Shown here: positions 57,801-64,000 of the stretch, in pieces
Numbering within the stretch: the stretch's first letter is position 1
How the letters are laid out: each line of letters begins with the position of its first letter
Assembly (NCBI GenBank): GCA_963965975.1
Contig: OZ014411.1
Coordinates: forward strand, 5,131,001-5,195,000
Reading direction: 5' to 3'
DNA length: 64,000 nucleotides
From: Xestospongia bergquistia
Taxonomy: Eukaryota > Porifera > Demospongiae > Haplosclerida > Petrosiidae
Notes under the pieces: model-generated
The model's input: only the letters and a program-made list of their open reading frames with translations
What the model was told of the DNA's origin: nothing
Database searches by the model: none
Program-made: the position numbers and the translations under genes

Positions 57801-60800
57801 TTACTGCTCCTTGTGTTTTGTATCAGTAATAGTTATAGTGTCATTAGTAAGTACATGTATAAACATTATGGGGAGTGCCCAACCAAACCAAAAGGCAGCA
57901 AACCAACTAACTAGTAGCACAGTTCACAATACCACAAGTTAAGAATAGAAGAAGTGTCATCTTTTTATTCTATCACAGCCAGTTCATCCCATGAGATCAA
58001 TCTTGTGAGATCAACTTCCTTTGAACAATAATTAAATAGTGTCACATTCTCTTAACAATTATCACACATTGAATTTCCTGTAACACTTATCATAACTACA
58101 CAAGTATAAAAGTTCTCCAGAGTTACATTTGCCAATAATAAGTTAGTGTGGCTGAATATGTCGAAACAGATAGAGGTGGGAAAGCCCTTCATTATAAAGG
58201 GTACATTTATACAAAGATACAGGATGGCTTGCAAGGAAATTGATAAATTTGTAAAAGCATTCATTCAATAGAAAACTTTGATTAAGATCATAAAACTGAT
58301 CTTCTCTTTTACACATATTTTTCTCTTCATATGAATACATCAGAAAAAAACTTAAATAGTTTGAAAATACACAAGCAAGAGTGCTAACACACACAATAGT
58401 ATTCAAATTAAACTACTAAACAATAATAGATATACATCTATAATTATTCAAAAAACTCTTTGCTGAAATGTTACAACTTCCAGCAATAAAGTTGAGGACA
58501 CATCTGTCAGTACTATAGTCTTAACAGTACAAAGTGATACTACTCATACTAGTATACTACATGTATATCTGTGCCTTATTTGGTTAAAAGACAAGCAACT
58601 ATATTATACACTTACTAGGAAAAGTAAAGACACTAACATTGTTATAGATACAAAACACTAGGAACATTAGAATGAGTCACATAATTTAGTGTCTTTCATT
58701 AAAGATCTAACCTACTTATTTTTAACCCTTGCTGCTCACTGTGTAGGCGAGGGTTGGTTTCACTTTCTGTATGTTAGACATAAGACTGTAACCTATTTGA
58801 GAGCTAAGTTTTGCAGACTATCACTTGTTATAACAACAAATGTACTTATGAAAATCAATGACAAATGAGATGACCTATCTACTTAAATACAAAATCATAA
58901 AGGAGATTACATAACATTTCACACATTAATATAGTATTATAATTTATAGCACAATGGCAGACAAGGTTTGTTGTAATACACTTGTTACAAGACACTAGAA
59001 CATTAGACATATTATGAACACAAGTAACACTGTAGAAAGGGTCCAGTAATATAGTACCTTTAGTTTAGATGTAGCCTACTTATTTTTGTTATTGCAGAAA
59101 TGAAAAAATCTTTTAATTGCTCTAACTTGGCAAAGACAATGTCAATAGCAACAAAACTTCACAGAGAAATGGTAAAAATTTACTACTAGCAAGTTTTTCT
59201 AGATAAAAGGTTGTCAACAAAAGACAAAGTTTGAAAAGTCAGAAAGACCTTTTCAAAAAAGCACTGGCAAGACAGAACAAGTGATTGCTCTAATATAACT
59301 TCAATGGACACAAAATACAATTATCTACAATTTTAACACGAAAATCTTCATTAAAATGTTTCATTTTGAAGTAATGGCAAATTTTACTTAACTTGACAAT
59401 CTTCTTTGCCAACAGTTGTAACAGTAAGTAGATACATCTAGAAAGAGCTGTTGCTGTCTTGAGGCTACTGATATAGTAAATGCTACAAAAGCTACACTAA
59501 GTCTACAAAATACACAAGTTAGCAAAGAAACAGTCTTACAAAACTGCCACTTGATTGTGACTGTCACTGCCACACTTACTATAGTTAAGTTGGCACTTGC
59601 CATACCTATAGTTTTAACATCATCTACTACTTACATCAATTGTATAAAGTCTTCATTAAATTCTATTGCCTCCTATATATCAGTAAATTCTCATGCAGTG
59701 GAAGTATGATAATTGTAAAGAAACTAACATCACTATAGAAACTGTAGCAAGGGTTTTGCACTTTAGTACTTTTCATTGTTATCACAGAAATGAAAAATAA
59801 TCAAGCACCTTGATGTTATTATAATGTATCCTAAATTTTAGAAAAACATGAAGTACATTATACATGTAACTAAGTGTCAACACTTGATGGTTACATTCAA
59901 TATCCACAAGAAACTAACTTGTCCACTCCATTCATGTACAAGTATCCTGTAACTAATATCTAGTACAATACATGACCTACCCATATTTCTTGCCTGCTTC
60001 TATTGCTTTATAAAATCCATTAAAATCAGCTCCTGATTTACAGCAAAGATTATGTGAATTATATCCCCATGGACATGGTGCGTAACGCACAGTATAACCT
60101 AGTATGAGAGACAACAAGTATAATAATAATTTTATCAAATTGTATAAACTATTTAACCACAGTTCATTAATAAAATGTTATTTTTTGATAACTCAGGAAA
60201 CACCTACTTCAACTATTAAACTGTTACATATATTAACACAAACATATAAAAAACTTAATAAAAACACAATAACTGCAGAGAAGCCATTGTTTGTGCAAGT
60301 GTATAGATCACATGATCTATTTCTTAATAATAATAGTTTATACAATGTATATTTAGGTTTAATAGTACAATACTACTAATCTACTTTGTAAATGACTTTA
60401 ATAACCATCATACATTGTCTACATTTTATTCTACATACTGTTTTTTTTATTTTGTCACTTAACATTAGCACTTAGTCTATTATACATAATCTTGTTATAA
60501 TATTTCATTCAATTATGAAAATAATATTTATGGCAATTAAGAAAAGGAAACATCACATCATTTATAGCTTCAATCACACTTAAGCACTGTTGTAGGAGTA
60601 CTGCTCAACACAGAGGTTAGTATAAGATAATTTTTATCATTTCTGTTAATACATTTCAATGAACAATTTTTAGACTATCATACAGACAAAATGACATCTG
60701 ATTAATTCTGGATTACTTACCTAACTGTTCACTATATGATAACCATTTATCATCTCCTCCTTTGTCAGTTAAAATATAAACCTAAAAAATAAACAAAATA

Positions 60801-62139
60801 TACACAATTAAAATTTGCCTTAAAATTGCTGTTTAAATTTAATCTACTAAACAAAATTTTGGAAGCAATTCATCAAATTTTATTCTTGCAAACTTGGCAT
60901 ACAGTATTAGAGCCATTAATTTTGTTTATGCTAGGTCACTTCTAACACAGACATTGATTCAGTTTCAGTTTGGTCACTGACTACATTGTCAATTTCAGAT
61001 AAACCTACTGATATTGCTACACATCCTTCTCAATCTCTTGTTTGGTCAATCATACAGTTTCAGATGTCAGTGACTCAGCGATGCACTGATTAATTAGCCA
61101 CGCCCATATGAAAATTAATTAGGTATAATAAATCATGTGCTCCGCCACTCCTCCTGGCTTAGCTATACCACTGTTGTTGGGGCCCCATTGTTATTAGTGG
61201 TACAACATTGAATCCAGAATATCATAGTGTTTTTATATCTAATGTCATATCTAGTAATTACTGTGGTGCCTTCATCTCTACATAGAACTATAGTCCAGCA
61301 TTGCTGTGTATTCACTTAGAGATGAAGGGTCTAGCAGCATGCATATACCAAACTTGTTCTGCTGCATTAGATACTGCAGCAATTAATTATAGCACATCCT
61401 TTTATCACGAAATTATTATACCACAAAGTTATGCTAATTAAATTAATTAGCAAAAGGATCATCTCAGTTTCCTCTCTCACTTTTACAAGGTAGCACATCC
61501 ATCAAGCAAGTATCCTATGTACTATCATAAACATGATAGCCTCATATCATAGAATTCATAAACGTGTTACTTAATAATTGCACATAGGTATGGTCAAAAC
61601 AATCACATATATGCATACATCTACTTAAGCGTGGGTTAGTTTAAATGTCAAAATCTATTTTTTATGGTGATTTGCCAAATTTTCTCCATCCAAAATTACC
61701 TGCTATAATATGGTATGTGTGCTACAAGACCCTTCCTCTCTAGGTAAAAGGGATAGCAATGCCAGACTAACTTGAAATTTAAATTTATAGTCAAATCAAG
61801 AAATAACTATTTTTTAATACTCACCTGGTCTGGACTAATGGTCTGCAGCCATGTTACCAATAAAGGAGCTAATCGAGATCGATGAGACATTATAGATGTT
61901 CTCACACTAATATAGATACCCCTCAAAACGTGGACAGACTTTGACCGGTAACGTCCTTCATTATTACAAGTAGATGGACCAGCAATACATTTATATGGCG
62001 AGGAGAGTACTGTTTCATTGAAGAATAGCAACTCTGGCACTTTGACGAATGTAAACTTGGTTCTAAAGCTAATATAATAGAGGACTAAGACGATTAATAT
62101 TAATATCAGAAAAGGAAAAACTTTATATTTTAGGTTCAT
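54833..62139 (-). CDS. Fringe-like glycosyltransferase, copy C
   Basis: Seven exons at 61825-62139, 60721-60781, 59981-60098, 57289-57457, 56209-56291, 55282-55450 and 54833-54862, with phases as in copies A and B, giving 314 residues. The start at 62139 (MNLKYKVFPF) is chosen because it aligns with the other copies; an in-frame ATG at 62169 would add ten residues. The anchor helix, VYILTDKG, WFCHIDDDMY (DxD at about 171-173), YIGRHPWPP, YAGGPVYCLS and MDDVALG are intact. Exon 4 is one codon longer and differs most (RSMDIRYMRALPMKLKP). Exon 5 uses a changed acceptor so that it opens LWTTFRYAGG instead of VATTFRYAGG, still in frame. It ends at HNLESLPEL like copy B. It is the most diverged copy and shows no disabling change. 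Confidence 0.88.
56292..57130. repeat. Insertion in copy C intron 4 with fragment related to 17.6-17.84 kb
   Basis: This part of the intron is not shared with copies A and B. The stretch 56893-57094 is a diverged copy of the reverse complement of about 17600-17837 in NFU1 intron 3 (shared readings IIA.FE and, in another frame, CGK.NN.HWL.C). The upstream part reads LCGIAGEGKTKT, which looks like a P-loop but is followed at once by a stop. I infer a dispersed repeat or gene fragment. Confidence 0.5.
57458..59980. other. Intron 3 of Fringe copy C
   Basis: This intron is much longer than in copies A and B (about 2.5 kb against 0.7 kb). It includes a (CT)n run at about 57753-57776 and about 2 kb of sequence (57560-59760) without a counterpart in the other copies. 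No gene or element border is clear in the extra part. Confidence 0.5.
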
Positions 62140-62400
62140 CTTTAGGGATGACGGGAAGTTTAATGTCAAGCAATCGTAATACTCCGTATACTAATAGTCT
62201 ACAAACGTTATTGTGTTGTAAATGCTTGACTATGTTATATGGACCTACAAGTCCGCAAATAGAGTTAGTTAATGTTAATTATAATTACTGAGCTCAGTAT
62301 TATGGCAACAAAAGCCTTGCTTGGCGATACTATTAAATTTAACAAGAGGGCGTACATGATCTTTTAAGGTAAGTATATTAAACATTTTAGGAAACATAAT

Positions 62401-63261
62401 ACATAGGCGTAGGAGGGTGGGGGCTGGAGGTGCTCAGGCACCCCCAATAATTTGGTGAGGGGTGCAGAGCACCCCCAATATAATTATTCTTCAAGTGAAT
62501 TCATGTTGCCAAAGCACCAAGTGCTTTGGCAACATTAATTCACCAAAGCATCAAGCAGGCTTTACCTATGGTAAAAAAGGTTACATCTGTGCGCACACTA
62601 TGTGAGGCCATGAATGCTAACAGCACATATAAGTCAATGCTGTCCGAAGTGCACAAATCGCTTCATCTATACCTCACAATTCCTATCACATTGGCAACAT
62701 CAGAAAGATCTTTTTCAGCACTCAGACGAGTACTAACCTATCTTCGCTCAACAATGACTGAGCAACGGTTCAACCACTGTCTTCTTTTACACATGCACAA
62801 GCACATAACTGACTCTCTTGATATAAAGAGCATTGCTAAAGAGTTTATAGCTACTAGCGAAGAACGTAGAGCTCATTTTGGAACATTTTAACAAACCACA
62901 TGCATTTACACCTGTCATACACAAGTATTATACATTTAACTATTATTGTTTACGTTTAAATGTTTTCTGCATGCACATAATTGTTTAATTAGTAAAATAT
63001 AAGTATTATAATTATAGTTGCTTTACAGCAGTCACACTGCTTACAATGAGAAATAAAGCAAGATGCAATTAATTAGGTAAGTAAAGCTTATCATTATGGA
63101 ACCTCAAATTGTCCTAAAAATAGATAATAACCACACTCTGAAAGCTTCAAATTTCAAACTTTTCCTGGGGGCATGCCCCCAGACACCCCTAGAAGCCTGC
63201 GATTACCGTACTTCAGTGTTGATGAGCACCCCCAATAATTTTTACCCTCATACCCCTATGT
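62401..63261 (+). mobile_element. Short hAT transposon carrying a transposase C terminus
   Basis: The inverted ends ACATAGGCGTAGGAGGGT and ACATAGGGGTATGAGGGT bound an 861-bp insertion. The homologous flank upstream of copy D (aacattttaggaaacataat at about 30248-30267, then sequence resembling 63270 onwards) gives the uninterrupted site. Subterminal GCACCCCCAATAATTT motifs are repeated at both ends, typical of hAT transposase binding sites. Inside is the open frame at 62526-62891. Confidence 0.85.
62526..62891 (+). CDS. hAT transposase C-terminal dimerisation domain (truncated)
   Basis: An open frame of 121 residues ends in the hAT family C-terminal domain: LHLYLTIPITLATSERSFSA, then RRVLTYLRSTMTEQRFNHC and LLHMHK, as in ZMYM1/52 kDa repressor-like hAT transposases. 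The DDE/RNase-H part and BED finger are absent, so this is a fragment, not an active transposase; the element is an internally deleted derivative. The first ATG is probably not a native start. Confidence 0.85.
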   Translation: MATLIHQSIKQALPMVKKVTSVRTLCEAMNANSTYKSMLSEVHKSLHLYLTIPITLATSERSFSALRRVLTYLRSTMTEQRFNHCLLLHMHKHITDSLDIKSIAKEFIATSEERRAHFGTF

Positions 63262-63399
63262 AATAATAATATTCTAGTGATGAAAATTAGAAGCCTTTAA
63301 ACTTCTCTAACACCTGAAATCAAAACACCCCTCCGAGTTCAAAGGTGTTGAGCTTGAACATAACAAGAGAGCAAAAGAAAAAAGTACCTAATGAAGAAT

Positions 63400-63660
63400 C
63401 ATCTAAACAAACGACTATGCTGCAGTCACTAGCTATAGACTGACTTCAAACTTATGTGCTTGACTCAGCAAGTTGACACTACATTAGTCAAGATAAATGT
63501 TACTGAACTGATATCAATTGTTGAAGGTTCAGGGTTTTTGAAATTTCTACATGCTAGCACTATGAATCCCAGGTACCAGCCCCAATTATATAAGAGAACA
63601 AGAACTATGCTACAACTGTTTGGTATGAAATTGCTAAAAGTGAGCTAAAAACCAGTTAGC
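63400..63660 (+). pseudogene. Second hAT (ZBED-like) transposase scrap
   Basis: The frame at 63454-63648 reads LISIVEGSGFLKFLHASTMN then PRYQPQ and KRTRTMLQLF. This resembles the segment (S)xVEdxGFxxLxxxLxPRYxxPSR just N-terminal of the catalytic core in ZBED-type hAT transposases. The preceding sequence (LAIDxLQTY) may belong to it, with stops. It is separate from the element that ends at 63261. Confidence 0.5.
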
Positions 63661-64000
63661 TGGTGTAAAGAATTGTACACTCACTTCAAATATTTACACA
63701 GAGCGAGCTTTGCACATACAATACACTGGTAGTTCAATTATACTATTATTTCACCAATGCATATGATAAGAATACTATTAATGAAATAATTAAATGCTAG
63801 AGAAAAAAGTCAGTGAATGATGAACCACACTCTGGATATGAACATTGATCATCTACCACACAAAGGTATTGTTTCATTTAAAGAATATACATGTGGCATC
63901 CAGAGTGACAGTTTAAAAAAGACTGATCAATGGATGCAATGGATTAATGCTGAAGTATATGTACATGTACAAATGCCACTGCACATGCTACTTACCATAC
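63661..64000. other. Right edge, nothing assigned
   Basis: AT-rich sequence with a self-complementary acatgtacatgt-like run near 63960. No gene or element could be supported. Confidence 0.4.

Noticed and set aside
1..64000. CRISPR arrays, bacterial operons, rRNA or tRNA genes
   Set aside because: Spliced genes and eukaryotic transposons exclude a prokaryotic source. The repeats seen are minisatellites without spacers, and no cloverleaf or rRNA sequence was recognised.

Overview
This window is eukaryotic nuclear DNA. It is AT-rich, its genes are cut by many GT-AG introns, and it carries metazoan protein families (NFU1, Fringe glycosyltransferase, a TNIP/TAX1BP1-like adaptor) together with PIF/Harbinger, hAT, MULE and Tc1/mariner-like elements. 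The compact exons and protein repertoire suggest an early-branching animal, perhaps a demosponge; that is inference, not a species call.

Layout. (1) 1-2362: 3' part of a minus-strand ankyrin-repeat gene that runs off the left edge. (2) 2363-11459, minus: a complete six-exon, 581-residue coiled-coil protein ending in a UBZ-like zinc finger. (3) 11460-11699: a short intergenic gap, probably a bidirectional promoter. (4) 11700-24573, plus: complete mitochondrial NFU1 in eight exons, 271 residues, with introns full of hairpins, minisatellites and small transposons. (5) 24574-31523: gene-poor stretch with a minisatellite, a long direct repeat, a GC-rich block, a MULE scrap, a broken Fringe first exon and a 653-bp DNA transposon. 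(6) 31524-62169: a segmental tandem array. Each of three units is a copy of the NFU1 3' end (plus) followed by a convergent seven-exon Fringe-like gene (minus): copy A 32310-38066, copy B 39295-53306, copy C 54833-62139. A fourth copy (D) survives only as part of intron 1 and exon 1 at about 29220-29880. (7) 62285-64000: upstream flank of copy C, with a short hAT element and a second hAT transposase scrap.

Intron 1 of copy B holds a 7.7-kb DNA transposon (45144-52850) with about 150-bp terminal inverted repeats and an apparent 9-bp target duplication, both revealed by comparison with copy A. It encodes a DUF6589-type transposase-like protein (plus) and a RecQ-like helicase (minus), both decayed. 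A PIF/Harbinger element (49367-51917) and a TA-flanked MITE have jumped into its helicase gene. A 132-bp relative with the same ends and a similar 9-bp duplication lies in NFU1 intron 4. This element family is the best candidate here for something undescribed.

Functionally, NFU1 is a housekeeping Fe-S cluster gene. The Fringe-like genes encode predicted Golgi type II membrane glycosyltransferases that keep the DxD and the C-terminal acidic motif but end just after the motif matching the Fringe HLENL segment, so they lack the usual last 50-60 residues. The array appears to have arisen once, by a duplication with one breakpoint inside NFU1 intron 7, and then to have been amplified.
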